Shown: positions 33,541 to 45,640, numbered from the stretch's first letter. The stretch: DNA of 64,000 nt from Hermodice carunculata (GCA_964020975.1 OZ026630.1:64203013-64267012); one strand, 5' to 3'. A program made the numbers and translations. Notes: generated from the sequence alone by a model not told the origin.

Positions 33541-34133
33541 TTTTCTAGTGGCCATAATATCAGCAAACGTATTAAATAAACTGCACGTATGAAATCACCA
33601 CAACCACTGCATGCCCAGTGTCATCACACGTCCTTGAGACTGCACTGCAAATGGTCTACATCCACCTTCCAATTTGTATCAATATATCTGGAGCCCCATC
33701 AAAAGTATCCTGACTAACGGTCAGACCTTTCCTAATTGATACACCGACCTTCATTTGTCCTTCCCCATTGTGCTGCAATATAAGCTTATTCATCATGTTT
33801 TGTGGGGAAATCTGACTTGCGGTGACAAGAGGCCCAATACAGGCACTCTAATCCCAGCTCAAAGAAGATTTCTACCCTTTATCTTTGCCCTCCATCACTG
33901 CAGTGCTAATCCATAAGTATACGCACATCATGACTCCAGAGACTTATTCCAGTTGCAGCATATTCTGCACCATAAATATCACTCTCATCCATTATAAGTC
34001 TTCAGCAGTGATCAGGTTCTGTGTTTTCTAATCATGTTATCAAAAATTGAATGATAGTTTTCAGGTGTTGGCAAGTAAGCTATTTCCACCAGGTGGTCTC
34101 TTATGACAGGTACAAATAACAAGAAAAGTACTA
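33541..34133. other. No gene seen
   Basis: Unique-looking sequence without coding support. Confidence 0.4.
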
Positions 34134-34390
34134 AGGGCTGGTTCAACATTTTCATCATTTTTGAATTAGTACTTACAGTACGCAAGGGGGGAGGGGGTTA
34201 AATGGGTCTGTACACTTTCACAGAATAATGAAAATGATGGTCAATTTTTGGCCTGTTTTGTGCAATTTGCTATGATTTTTTTTGGAAAATCATCATTTTT
34301 AAAGTACTAATTTGGGGGGAGGGAGGGGGGTCATGAAATTTAGTACCCTTAGTACTAATTCAAAAATGATGATAATGTTGAACCATCCCT
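34134..34390. mobile_element. 257-bp MITE with 41-bp terminal inverted repeats
   Basis: The left end AGGGCTGGTTCAACATTTTC and on to GAATTAGTACT is mirrored at 34350-34390 with about three mismatches. The interior has G-rich runs next to both arms (GGGGGGAGGGGG and GGGGGGAGGGAGG), which are not inverted relative to each other. No certain target duplication, so the superfamily is undecided. Confidence 0.8.
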
Positions 34391-34545
34391 GAGTAAAGTA
34401 TGCTCAAAAGTGGACTACAATGCCAGGTGGTCTGTCATTGGAGTGGTCTTTCATAACAGGTCCCACTGTAGTTTGGAACCAGCTTTGACACCAGGTTCAT
34501 CAAGTGTGCCATGTCATCATTCCTTCCATCAACCCTACAATGTAT

Positions 34546-34606
34546 ACACACATGTACACACACATGTACACACACATGTACACACATATGTACACACACA
34601 TGTACC
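34546..34606 (+). repeat. 12-bp minisatellite ACACACATGTAC
   Basis: About five copies of ACACACATGTAC, each containing the palindrome ACATGT. Confidence 0.9.
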
Positions 34607-35238
34607 TGCAGCTACATGCAGGAAGGTAAGGTCTGTACAGAAGTCACTCTCTGCACTGTTGCAAAATTTTCAAGGCGATTCTAGATTTTGTGTAAGAAAT
34701 GTGTAAACTGAGCGTGAGTATATCTGCTGTGAATTATTCTGCTAATGGAGGTGACCGCACAATGTTCATAGAATGTACTTCAAAGGTCAACATGATTTGG
34801 CGAGCTTCCTTTTCAGCAATTTGCAAAGATAACTAAACAAGAAGCCTATCAGAGTCTGTGCTCTGCTGTCACTTAAGATATGACTGCACCTGTTTCAGGT
34901 AGCCTAGCTATGCTATGGTGAAGTCAGGTCCCTATTTCTTTTCTGCTTTCATAAAATACTCGCAAATACACAAAGCAAAGTATAAAACACTTAAATGGTT
35001 ACACTGCATTTGCCACTGCCAAACCCCCATTTGTTTTATCAGAACTTCAAATGTGACAGCTGTACGCAAATAAGGGAATCACTTCTTAAATTCTTTGTCA
35101 ACAACTGCAAACTGCTTAGTACCAATAATTACTGGTCACACATGTGGTTAAAAAACATTTTGTTGATTCTCTATCTAATTAATTTTTAGCGTAAACAATT
35201 CTTCAAGGCTGCTGTGACTATACTGTATAAGGGCTCCC
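34607..35238. other. No gene supported; decayed element header at 34843
   Basis: AACAAGAAGCCTATCAGAGT then CTGTGCTCTGCTGTCAC resembles the hairpin header of the R2/R4 elements. No body could be followed from it. Confidence 0.4.
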
Positions 35239-35491
35239 TGACCCTTTCATGGTTACAATATGACTGACTCACTAGCTTTCCTTGGTACTGGTTGGGTATA
35301 GGCGCATTGTGCCTACCCATGCCAAGGAAAGCTATTGACTTAATTGGGCCAGGCCACCACAATATGTCTTTTTTATAATTATCCGCATCAAATATTTCCT
35401 ATAGTAACATGGAATTTGAGTAAAAACATTAAAGCAGACAACAATTTATTAAACCAGATGCTTTTGGCTAATTTGAGCAGGAAGTGGTTAA
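35239..35491 (+). mobile_element. TTAA hairpin MITE, subfamily II (copy F)
   Basis: The hairpin at about 35265-35339 has AGCTTTCCTTGG and CCAAGGAAAGCT arms and an inner GGTTGGGTA/TACCC stem. The body AAAGCAGACAACAATTTATT and right end GAGCAGGAAGTGGTTAA match copy E. The left TTAA has decayed to CTGA. Confidence 0.7.
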
Positions 35492-36154
35492 TTTTGTCTC
35501 CACATAACTGTAATTTTATTTAAATACCAACAAAGAAAGTCCACATCTTCACAGTAAATCTGTCAAAAAACAGAGTTCAAAGAACTGAAGGTTAGCCTCA
35601 GATGCCTGTATTTTCCCCATTAATTCCATACCATTAGTTCTACATAGCTTTTGCTCAACTGCAGTTTTTCAATCTTAAGTCCATGTCGTAGTCAAAGCAC
35701 CACTTACCAGACAATGAAACAAACAATGAACAGTAGTGCCAGCATAGTATGAAACCAATTAAATTTGAAAAACACAAAACCAAAAATACAGTGAAGCCTC
35801 TTTATAATAACACAATGTTTCACTTGATTATACTTGAAGTAACCTACCATTAGCCTGTGGCCTTTTTTACTTTAGTTCAATCGTCATTAAAGAAACAAAG
35901 TACATTATTAGTAAGTTTTAAACTACTTTGTTGACAAAGGTACAACTGGAAACACAGAGAGAAAACATGCTCATTTGGACTATAAATTCTCATAAAAAAG
36001 TTCATCTGGGCTTAAAATCTTGTGTCTACTGTTGCAAAAAAGTTCATCTGGGTTTAAGATTTTGGGTGTACTCTAACAAAACCTAACTGAACCTAACATC
36101 TGGGTTCACTCTTACTAAAAGATCACCTGGGCCTAAGATCTCGGGCTTCTTTTA
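35492..36154. other. No gene supported; short degenerate tandem units
   Basis: AAAAAGTTCATCTGGG followed by TTAAGAT or similar repeats three to four times at about 35990-36150, in decaying form. Nothing coding. Confidence 0.45.
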
Positions 36155-36450
36155 TAACAAGAGGCCTAAGTGCCTGATGCTCTGCTGGCTCCGTGGTTAT
36201 ATTGCACCTACATCTTCATGTCAAAGTTGCGAGTTCACAAGTGGCTTCAGAACATATAAAGCTTGTGGGATTTTAGTGTCTAATTTGTCCAACAGATGGT
36301 ACTTCGATAACATGTAGTCATAGCTTATTTGTGCAATTCCTGTGATGGATATTGTTACATGTGCCAAGACAACAATCAGTGAGTCCTTAACTTTATGTCC
36401 TCAGTGACCCTGGGACAGATCAAGGTCACCCAGATTATGTAATACAAAAG
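36155..36450 (+). mobile_element. R2 element, 5' part
   Basis: The header AACAAGAGGCCTAAGTGCCT then GATGCTCTGCTGGC starts a sequence matching the R2 copy at 32773, with internal deletions. It runs directly into an R3 element whose header is AGGCCCATGGGCCT. Confidence 0.65.
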
Positions 36451-37235
36451 GCCCATGGGCCTGGTGCTGTGCTGACATTGATGTCCAAACTACACCCTGC
36501 CATTACAAAATCACCTCTTTTAAATTTTTAGGCATGGTGACCTGACAAAAATAGGAAAAGGTCCGTGAATTACAGAACATTCTTGCATTGGACATGGTCT
36601 ATATACCCTGTAAATTTGGCAAGTCTAATCCAATTACTTTTCCAAGATATGAAATTTTATATCACAAAACACATTTTGGCTCATAATTTCCATCAAATTG
36701 TAGGGGGCACCAGTAGTATCATTAGCAATTTAGACTTTGACCTCCCCCACAATCCCACCAAGTTTGGTGAAGATCCACCAAAAATTAAGATGCTAGAGTG
36801 TTCACAAGATTTTCACATTGGACACCTATATTGCATAATATTGGAGGTGGCACCACCAGTATCGAAAGGGACATACATTTCCATACACCCTACATGTATT
36901 TAAGTCCTGAAAGGGCTAACTTGAAAACTGTGGATGGTATCAAAGTCACAAGATTTTCACATTTTGACCTATATATTATATAATGCTACAGGTGGCAGCA
37001 CAAACATGATGTCAACAAAGATTTTTATACACTTTGTAATTTCTAAATGTTATATGGTCATAACTAAAAAAATTGTCATGTGCAGAGCATTCATGAGATG
37101 ACCCTTATATTCAAACTGGCCATTTTGACCTTCACCTTTAACTCAGATTAAAAAATTGTTACCATTCAAAATATGCATCCCACATCCAGCTTTCCATACA
37201 TGGTCTGTTTGTTCAAATCAGGTAATAACTTTCCA
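36447..37235 (+). mobile_element. R3 element with palindromic header
   Basis: After AGGCCCATGGGCCTGGTGCT comes GTGCTGACATTGATGTCC and the R3 body. GTAGGGGGCACCAGTAG, GGAGGTGGCACCACCAG and CAGGTGGCAGCACAAAC mark units starting near 36697, 36845 and 36988, 143-148 bp apart. This ties the R3 body to the same type of header hairpin as R2 and R4. Confidence 0.65.
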
Positions 37236-37261
37236 AGTTATTGAAGATTCATTTGCATCAA

Positions 37262-37478
37262 AGACACAATGGCACACTGCTCTGCTATCAATCACAGATA
37301 CATGTACAGTGGTACACTGCTCTGCTTTCAATCACACATACAGTGGTACACTGCTGTGCTTTCAATCACACATACAGTGGTACACTGCTGTGCTATCAAT
37401 CACAGATACAATGGTACACTGCTCTGCTTTCAATCACACATACAGTGGTACACTGCTGTGCTTTCAATCATAAATTGT
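37262..37478 (+). repeat. 34-bp minisatellite, about 6 copies
   Basis: The unit GTGGTACACTGCTCTGCTTT then CAATCACACATACA repeats with alternation of GCTCTGC and GCTGTGC and of CTTTC and CTATC. Frames read through it are artefacts. Confidence 0.95.
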
Positions 37479-38826
37479 GTTGTCTCCTTTTAAATGGCTA
37501 AATTACATTGTCAATCTTGCTGAATATAAAATTAGGATGACTTACTTTATACATACACCCAAGATTCAAGTTTGATCACCACAGCTTTCCCACCACAAAC
37601 TTCTGAAACTTTTTTTTTTTTGGGGGGGGGGGGGCGGGTAATAAGCCAACAATGAGTGAAAACTTTCTTCTAAAGATGAATGCTTTCTCTTCATTAGGTA
37701 TGTTTTATGTACCAAATCAGTATCAATCATATTTTATTTGCTTTTCCTATATAAATCTTCTGATGGCTTTACAATTTATATGACATGTCTACCCTTGTGC
37801 TCTTTGCAAGTGTGCATAAAATTGGCTTCAGAATCAAGCAGCAGAACAGATTATCCTAGATTTCATCTCCAAGTTTTCCAGTCGTTTTCCCCTCTGGTTG
37901 TGACAGAAGCTATATTACTTCCATTCTGCACCATCAGAATTTGTCATCCCTAAAGTAGAAGAGATTCTTACACAAATTGTGTTCCACAACACAGAGGTTC
38001 CATTCTGCAGCCAGGACATGGTGACCTCCAGGCAAGCAGAGGCATATAGAGGTTGATGAGTTTTTAACCAGAACCGCCTGTGAGACAGACCCAATTTATC
38101 TAGAGTCTAGAGAAGCCACAGTTGGAATGCAGTAAAGTGCCTGACATGTCATTAGGCAGCTTTGCTGGAGCTCTCAGTACACAGTTGGTTACCGCTTTAT
38201 AGGAGCTATATTCCTCTTTTTCCTAAGTACCCATATGTAACATGCAGCACAGATAGTAACTATGACCAGCTTGCTTTGTGATCATAATCATCAGACACTA
38301 AATCCTATTTTTTTCTTCAAATTAGTGCTTCTCCTGGAAGACAACTCCTACAGTGCTGATCACAACTAAAGTCATGCCTATCAGAATTATTTTAATAATG
38401 CAAGATACAAATTCCTCACAAAAAACTTCTAGCTCAAGTACCAGTGTATCCATACTTCCTGAGGCAAAAAGAATGACCCTTGCCTACAGCTCTCCTTGAT
38501 GTGGACAAGTGAGCATGCATTGTGACATTGACTCAGTCTCTAACTTAGCACTGGGAATGTTGATCGTTAATCAATACAAGTCTATATCTAGCAAGTGTAG
38601 CAGCCCAAATGGAGCATATTGCATGTAGGTGGCACTACAGGTAACTTCCCCCTGATGTCCACCTTGCAGGTTGAGACACCTGCTGGATAAACAAAACCTG
38701 CTGCATTCACTGGTTGAAAATGTCATGTGACACAAGAAGCAGGTGCTGCCACCATGCAGAATAGTGTAACTGACATGCTCTGTTGCAGGTAACAGGTGTC
38801 ACGAAAATTAAGGACAGCATATTGTT
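37479..38826. other. No gene supported
   Basis: A T run followed by a G run lies at 37610-37635. The remainder is unique-looking with only short frames, and no convincing splice pair was found. Confidence 0.4.
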
Positions 38827-39014
38827 AGGGCCTGTATTTTTCCGTTTCAAAAAACTAGAAATTCTGTTTCACCAGCCAGAAATTTCCAAATTCCGTTTCA
38901 CTAGTTTCTTTGTATGTAAAACACATTAAGGCAAAACAGCAAATTCCCTTTCAGAGGTGACAAAAATTCATTTTTCCGTTCCGTTTCGGTTAAAAACGGA
39001 AAAATACAGGCTCT
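38827..39014. mobile_element. 188-bp hAT-type MITE with 8-bp target duplication
   Basis: The ends are AGGGCCTGTATTTTTCCGTT and, inverted, AGAGCCTGTATTTTTCCGTT. The flanks ATATTGTT (38819-38826) and ATATTGTG (39015-39022) agree at seven of eight positions, as expected for an 8-bp duplication made by hAT transposases. The interior repeats CCGTTTCA several times. Non-coding. Confidence 0.85.
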
Positions 39015-39022
39015 ATATTGTG

Positions 39023-40490
39023 TTATGAAAAGGCTGTCTTTAAGATATTTGGTCTTTCAATACACTGACAATTACACATGTATGCGTCCTGTAAAACCTG
39101 TCCTTAGAGAAAGCATGAAACTGTTATTGCTTTATTTTCGCATGAATAAATTTAATTTTCAAGGTTATAGTATTTTTGATATTTCACTGTAGTATTAATT
39201 TCACTGTTTTGGACATAATTCCTGTTCAAACAATGTTAAAATACCATTTTACTGTGTGTTTATTTTCACCGTTTCGTGCCATCAGTGAAATAAGCGAAAA
39301 TACGAGTACAGCAAAATTGAAGCAATTTACAGTAATATTGTTGACTTGGAACTTTTTCCCTGTACCCGACATCAGATACATACTGATGCTAGATTATGTG
39401 ATGGTCCCCTTTATAGCGTATCTACCTGATTAAAATTAACATAAATGTTATCAAGTAGGGACTTCATATCTCTGTGGGGTTACACAAACACTTTGCTTAT
39501 CCAATAAGTACCACAATAAACAGATGACTACCTGACTGGCAGCCTGTCCATCAACACTATAAGTACCTGTGTCTGGTACATTAGCGTACAGGCTTCTGTA
39601 TAAAACTCTGGAAGTGTCATCACTTACTTCATGTAGTCTCCCTACCCCTTACCCCTAAACAATACAATATTGGAGATCTCATAAAGAAAAGGAGGCTTCT
39701 GTAGACCAGTTGCACACACTGTACATGTACCATACAGATTAATGGGTGATTATCAGAACTCAACAGCTATTGTTCAGTCTGATAGTAAACACTCCTACCA
39801 CAGTCAATGATGGACATTGTGTGATCTGTGCTGTATCAGGTGGGCTAACACTCCTGCTGTATGTGGCCACCCTTTCTGTCACCAAAGGGCCGCATAATGC
39901 ACTTGACATGTCATTGCTGCTAAATTAACATAGAAATGATTCTGATGGCGAGAAAATGTGGCCATAAAACATAAGTGACGTCTCATAGCAGTGGATGCAT
40001 AGAGCAACTACTGCCGTATTTCTGCAATATAGAAAAAGTAGTTTCATAAATTTTCAAACATCATCTGGTGCCCAGTTTTTTATGGGTTTGATAACTGGTA
40101 ATATGTACATGTGTCACCACCCACCATGTCCCATCAATCAACCCAGACACTAACTCCCTGCCTGTCTACAAATGATCTGAATTTTCAACGCCATGTGTAT
40201 TATTCTGAGATGCATCAGGTGTCAGTTATTCATTTCACTATCGGTGTTCAGAAAGAGGTGGGAGGCAGATTAGTGCTTCATGTGGCAAAAACTGCCTGTC
40301 AGCGCCAGCATACTAAGTCCTCTTGACCCAAATCCAAATGAAATTCATTACTTTCATTGAGATTTCCCCTTTTTAAATGGACTTATAGTAAATATAAAAC
40401 ATTAAAGTGCAAACAAAAGAGTTTCTTGGAATTTCTTTCTTCAGAAATACATGTAGTCAACATATAATGTCATTAATAATATTGACATAA
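39023..40490. other. No gene supported
   Basis: Unique-looking sequence with short frames only (up to 85 codons) and no recognisable domain. GCTGTATGTGGCCACCCTTT at about 39858 resembles part of the TA-flanked MITE family at 52799. Confidence 0.4.
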
Positions 40491-40499
40491 CATATACCT

Positions 40500-40517
40500 C
40501 ACCCCCCCCCAAAAAAT

Positions 40518-40556
<39 letters not shown>

Positions 40557-40630
40557 ACCCCCCCAAAAAATACATATATATATATATATATATATATAAT
40601 GGTTGGAACCACTTTAAACCCCATGACCAA

Positions 40631-40675
<45 letters not shown>

Positions 40676-40760
40676 GGTTGGAACCACTTTAAACCCCATG
40701 ACCAAGGATATATATAATGGTTGGAACCACTTTAAACCCCATGACCAAGGATGACCCCAG
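40500..40760 (+). repeat. (TA)n blocks alternating with a 43-bp unit
   Basis: AATGGTTGGAACCACTTTAA then ACCCCATGACCAAGGATATAT occurs three times, separated by TA runs of different length. Two CTCACCCCCCC...AAAAAATACA units with TA runs precede them. Confidence 0.9.
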
Positions 40761-40972
40761 GTTACCTTAAAAACAGGCTAAAGGTCACTCAACATCCAAC
40801 TTGGCTAAGGTTTGAATGAGATGCTTCCACATTACAAGTTTTTTGACAGTAGGTCAATTTATCCCAAATGTTATTGCATCCACAGACAGGATGGACCACT
40901 TGATGGATGCAGGTATGCATGCATAGACATGAGGACAACAATGCGGGTCCTATCAACTGATAAGGCCAGGGG

Positions 40973-40975
<3 letters not shown>
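40596..40975 (+). repeat. R6 repeat copy, 5' part amplified
   Basis: The last 43-bp unit continues into GATGACCCCAGGTTACCTTA, AGGCTAAAGGTCACTCAACA and TGAATGAGATGCTTC, the R6 body also found at 9662 and 60455. The tandem unit is therefore the 5' end of an R6 element that multiplied. Confidence 0.6.
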
Positions 40976-41027
<52 letters not shown>

Positions 41028-41068
41028 TATATAGATATATATATATAGATATATAGATATATATATAT

Positions 41069-41115
<47 letters not shown>

Positions 41116-41157
41116 TATAGTATATAGATAGACAGATAGACAGACAGACAGACAGGC

Positions 41158-41250
<93 letters not shown>

Positions 41251-41265
41251 TTTGTTTATATATAT
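40976..41265 (+). repeat. Compound TA/GATA/GACA microsatellite
   Basis: (TA)n, then GATATA, (GATA)n, (GACA)n, (GATA)n and (TA)n in order over about 290 bp. TA-rich sequence with ATATATGTATAT words continues to about 41390. Confidence 0.95.
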
Positions 41266-41914
41266 ATATACAATTTCTTTATACAAGGTAGCCCATAAAG
41301 AGTGTATGTGTATATATTATTTATATGAACATATATATATGTATATATATATATATGTATGTATATATACACAAACACGCATTAATATGTATATGTATAC
41401 ACACATACACAGGAAATGAAGTGATGAACAAGCAAGATAAAGTCTGCCACAATGTAGCATGAATCCATGGTGCTACATGGTTCATTGTTCATTGTAATGT
41501 TGAACTTTGAGGGGCTTGGCCTATATAATTGGTATTGTCACAATGCATTAGAATATTCAGTTTCTATGCATTGAAGAGAGAGGAACTAGAGTAAACAATT
41601 TGTGTCAATGCAAAATCTTTACAAGGAAGAGTACTATTACATGACTGGAGTTTGCCCCCACAATACAGTGGACATCAGCTAATGTGGACTCCCATTAATG
41701 CTGTCTAGTGGTCTCTGCAGGTTTTCATGAGGGCAGGGCAGTTTGATCTGAAAAGGGCAACTTGTCAATGTCGGTAGGGACCATAAAGGGCACCTCAAAA
41801 GTAAGGTTCTCCATAAAATAGCATATGTTTCATGTAAAAGTGGAGAAATTGTGGATTACTGTATCTAAATTATGGTGAAAATACTGCTTTTGATATATTT
41901 TTTTGGAATTCAGC
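41266..41914. other. No gene seen
   Basis: After the microsatellite the sequence is unique-looking. A GTGGACTCCCATTAATGC region near 41680 recalls MITE interiors but has no paired ends. Confidence 0.4.
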
Positions 41915-41918
41915 TTAA

Positions 41919-43877
41919 GGTAGCGATCTAGTGAACAACATAAAAATCAACGCTGTTTCACTTTTTACATTTTCTGGTCTGTTAACAAGTTTACTTTAAG
42001 TTCCGCATTGTTTCGCTGCTAAATACTTTTTACATTGACGTTAAAATCGTTTTTCCTGACGGGGTCGTACCAAACTGGAGTGTAAACAAAGCTGCCACTG
42101 AACGTGCCGGTTTGTTGGGTCACATGACCTGTGATGCGTCCACACTGATACATATCTAGCGAGGTCAGGGGGTCATGGTCTGACTCCAACACAACTTCAA
42201 AGCGGTTCCTCCGTACCCATCAAAAGAAAAAGGAAAATGGGTCGCAAAAGAAAAAAAAAAAATTGTACGAATGGACACGGATATCAGGACAAAACTTGCT
42301 GATAGTGACAAGGGCTCGTAATACCAAACGTGGCCTGAAGAGCCCAGGCCCCAGCTTTTAGTTTCAGCGGTTGTGCCATCCACATCCACCGGCACCAAAT
42401 CTGAATCGGACAGTCTCGATGACGACGACGGGAAAACTCATTTATGAGCAATGCATAAAAAAAATTATAAGTTAACTGAAAAATGTATGCTTGCACTGGA
42501 TATTTCCTTGGACAGTGAATCAAGTGTGACCAGAGCCTCTGCCCCTGCTCCGTCCCCGTCCCCTCGGCTGCAGTATAGCCTGTTCTTCGTGGTGGCATTT
42601 TGGCGAGTTACGGGAAGAAGTTGAGGATGTACACATAAAATGGTATGAGATGGGGCTGTGATCCAATCCTTTTACTTTATCGGGTTTCATTGGGCTATAG
42701 GCACCGTTCGTCAACATTGAAGTTCGGTTTATTAGTTTCTTGGTTAGCGTTTCAAGTCTGTGATATGAAACCCGTCCGCCAGCCTGAATGAAGCCTGTTT
42801 GGCTGGAACTTGTTGTAAACAAGCAGAACAACCTGTGAAAATCGCAGAACAATGGGATGTGTCGGGGTAATTTAAAACAGATTCTTATTCATCGCTTGGT
42901 GTTTTCATGAATAGTGCGATTCATTCGACCCTAGTTGTATTGTACACTTCATCCCTCGCTATCGTCAATTTTCATGGCTGTTGCGGCAGCAGTTATCTTT
43001 GGCACATTTGCATAATTAGCTCTCTCAAGTTCTAGTACGATTGCTCGCTGGGTAACTCCGCCTACGTCCGCGAAAACGTCATATGGCGCTAAATTTCCAC
43101 GAGGGTATTTAAAAGGACAGGAGACGTACCTCCTTATGAATATGTGATTTTTAGCTATAAATCACTATATTTTACATGTTTTGAACATTGATAGACAACT
43201 AGGCAGGTCGTACTTATCGCGGAAGTTCAAAAATAGAACCTGTCTTGAATAGTTTGGGCGGCATTGACCGACGAAGGTCAAAGATCATCACACCGAGAGA
43301 TATAGCCTGTTTTCTTGGGTTCACTTTTACGAAGGAACGGCCACTTCCAGCGAAATTGGGGAAAAATCCACTGGCTCGATTCTGTTCAGACTTGGCATGT
43401 ATGATAATTTATTTATTTTCTCTAAAAAGGTGTTTTTGTTTGTTGATAACGGGAATAGTTTTGTAGTTTCATTGTCATTCGCAGAGCTTTCACCCAAAGT
43501 ACATGAACATGGCACAACAATAAATATCTTTCGTGACCTAAAACAGGGCTCGTTTGCGTTATCGACAATACAAGACACGTTTTGATGGCCAAGAATCTAC
43601 GCTAGCGGTAAAACGGACGGAAGTGGTCATCGGATAATCTGTTGACCTCCCAATTTCGCTGGAGTGGCTTTGGGTTGGCACAAACGATTGTCCGACTTTG
43701 TGGCTTCATAAAATAAATGCTGTCAGATAGATTTTAATAAAGGTGGTATCTTCGTTTGCGCTAGACACTCAGCTTTTAGAAAAGGTATACTTTTATATGG
43801 TTTACTGTTGCCTATTTTTCACAATCGCGAGAAATGGTGAGCAATGTCCGTTCATATGCGTTCACTAGATCGCCACC
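41919..43877. mobile_element. 1959-bp TTAA-flanked DNA transposon, CpG-rich, decayed or non-autonomous
   Basis: TTAA at 41915-41918 and 43878-43881 flank inverted ends GGTAGCGATCTAGTGAAC and GTTCACTAGATCGCCACC (one mismatch in 18). The interior has far more CpG than the surroundings. It includes a short ATG frame at 42237 (MGRKRKKKNCTNGHGYQDK) with lysine-rich start and a later Ser/Thr/Asp-rich segment, which may be scraps of a transposase N-terminus; no catalytic domain is recognised. A second inverted pair lies inside (43339-43361 with 43646-43668). TTAA duplication means piggyBac or Kolobok; the ends do not decide. Confidence 0.85.
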
Positions 43878-43881
43878 TTAA

Positions 43882-44389
43882 ATACTGAAGATTTTGCTTG
43901 TCAAAATTAAAGAAATATGTAATAAACCATCAAAGCATGATGTATATCACAAAAAGAGGGCAGGGAGCAAAAGAAAAGGTCGCAGTAAATCTTCATTCTA
44001 TTTTAAGCTGCAGAGACCACTGCTATCATAATTCTGTAGACAGCTTGGAAACCTGGACAAAGAATGAAATATTTGTTCAGTGTAGGCTACTTCAAATTCT
44101 TTCTCCGTGACTTTATTTGATATATGTCAAGAAGCAAGGCACTGACAGGGAATTTTTATTTATTCAAATCTGATCAACTCTTGATCATCCTCAAGACCTC
44201 CATGTATGTGTGACAAAACAACAAAAATAGAGGATGCTGTACTTATTCCCAATAAGCATCCAGTGTGCGTAGAAACACACAAATAAAAATATGTGTGCAA
44301 ACAGGATGAAGCTGAAAATTGAGCAAGGATATACCCATAATCTAAACCTCTATCAATGACGCCCGCCCCCCCCCCCCCCCCCAAGGAAC
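43882..44389. other. No gene supported
   Basis: Unique-looking sequence with a 15-base C run at 44366-44382. A 70-codon frame at 43898-44110 has no domain. Confidence 0.4.
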
Positions 44390-45007
44390 GAGATGTGTAT
44401 TTTTATTATGGATCATGTGTTTACCAAAATCAATATGGTCTCTCAGAATGTTTGTGTACTGGCTTGTACCATACATCACATCTACATAAACGTGATACCT
44501 GGGCTAAACAACTTTCAAAGTATACTACTAAATACTGGAAAAGAGGAGTCAGGGAAAAGAGTACATTAAAAGCATACAAGGTATTAGAAAAGCCAAATAA
44601 AAGTGTGTGTTGAGGTGGAGGGAAGGGATCCAGGCTTCTTTTTCAAGGTGGGGCAAGAGTGATCAACCTAGAAAAGAGAAAACAGAAGTGGACAACAGGT
44701 AGTAATGGAAAATGTAAGGTATGTAGACGAGGCAGATGAGACAGTGGATCATTGGCTGTTGTGGTGTGATGCATATAGAGAGATGAGAGAAGAATTTTTC
44801 AGAAAGTGGCACAGGGAAGACTATATTAACAAGGGTCTAGAAGAGGTTCAGTGTTCAAAAGAAGAGCAACGTGTAGCATGGGTTTCAGGTTTGAAGGGTG
44901 GCTTTCTGGGAGGCAGGAAAGGTACTAAAAGTGTACAGGACTACCTGGTAGGGTGCTGGGAGAAGAGAAATGAATTGATAGGGCTTGATAGCAACAGGGT
45001 AAATTAG
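44390..45007 (+). pseudogene. 3' end of a LINE ORF2 (thumb region and C-terminal zinc knuckle)
   Basis: The plus strand reads through YGLSECLCTGLYHTSH, then GSRLLFQGGARVINLEKRKQ and KWTTGSNGKCKVC, and, in another frame after a single shift near 44720, DETVDHWLLWCDAYREMREE. The final block is VQDYLVGCWEKRNELIG, closed by a stop at 45005-45007. CxxC, then H and C spaced like CKVC...DHWLLWC are the C-terminal knuckle of many animal non-LTR reverse transcriptases. A stop at 44611 and the shift near 44720 show the copy is dead. The catalytic reverse transcriptase is not present upstream: 5' truncation is usual for LINEs. Confidence 0.7.
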
Positions 45008-45640
45008 AATTTCAGAGTTCAGGGAGGACAGGGAATGGTGGTAGCCTTTATAAGGACTCCCATGGGGTCCCCCATGGGAAATGCCTGAGCATTAGAGGCG
45101 GGGATAGGGTGCATGAGGGAAGGTTGTTTGTTGTTTTTTGTCCATATGGGGGGTGGGGGGCTACAAGCTATGAGTGTTCGGGGAATTATCCAGGGCAGGG
45201 GCCCACGACAGCTGTGAGAGAGTGTGTGGTGGACACTTTACCTCAGCTTTGGTCCTGGGAAACATGGAAGCACGAGCTGATTAGGATAACCATGGTTTCC
45301 TCCACCTCATCTATTATTCTTTTCTTTCCCTACTTTTTCCTAGGCCACCAGTGTCACACAGGACCACGGCACATGCGTGGAGAGCCACAGCAATATTATC
45401 ATTATTATTACTTCACTGACCAGCAAGTTTCACTGCTTTCCTGCTTGATGCAATTAATCAAGTACTTGTACACTGGTACCTGCTGTATGCAACCACTGCC
45501 GTCAGCAGCCGCATTGCTTTTTGTGGTCACTAGTCTCAGACATAGCAGGCAACTCCTTTGTAAAATTTACCTGTGGTAACAGGTCACCTGCTGTATGTGG
45601 CCATTTTTTCCTGGCAGAAGGGGTGGCCACATACATCAGG
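45008..45640 (+). other. Probable LINE 3' untranslated region, then unassigned sequence
   Basis: Directly after the ORF2 stop comes GGACTCCCATGGGGTCCCCC and ATGGGAAATGCC, a GC-rich palindromic piece. A 156-codon frame (45109-45579) spans a strong pyrimidine tract and acceptor-like CCTAG at 45340, but no downstream donor or known domain supports a host exon. Words near 45580-45650 (GTGGCCA...TGGCCACATA) resemble a TA-flanked MITE. Confidence 0.4.

Noticed and set aside
40789-41286. 165-codon minus frame
   Set aside because: Artefact of the TA/GATA/GACA microsatellite.
42237-42420. Lysine-rich ATG frame as a transposase start
   Set aside because: Only about 21 codons before a stop and no catalytic domain, so it is mentioned under the transposon rather than called as a gene.
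45340-45420. Strong pyrimidine tract and CCTAG acceptor on the plus strand
   Set aside because: No donor or recognisable protein follows; it lies in the probable 3' flank of a LINE.
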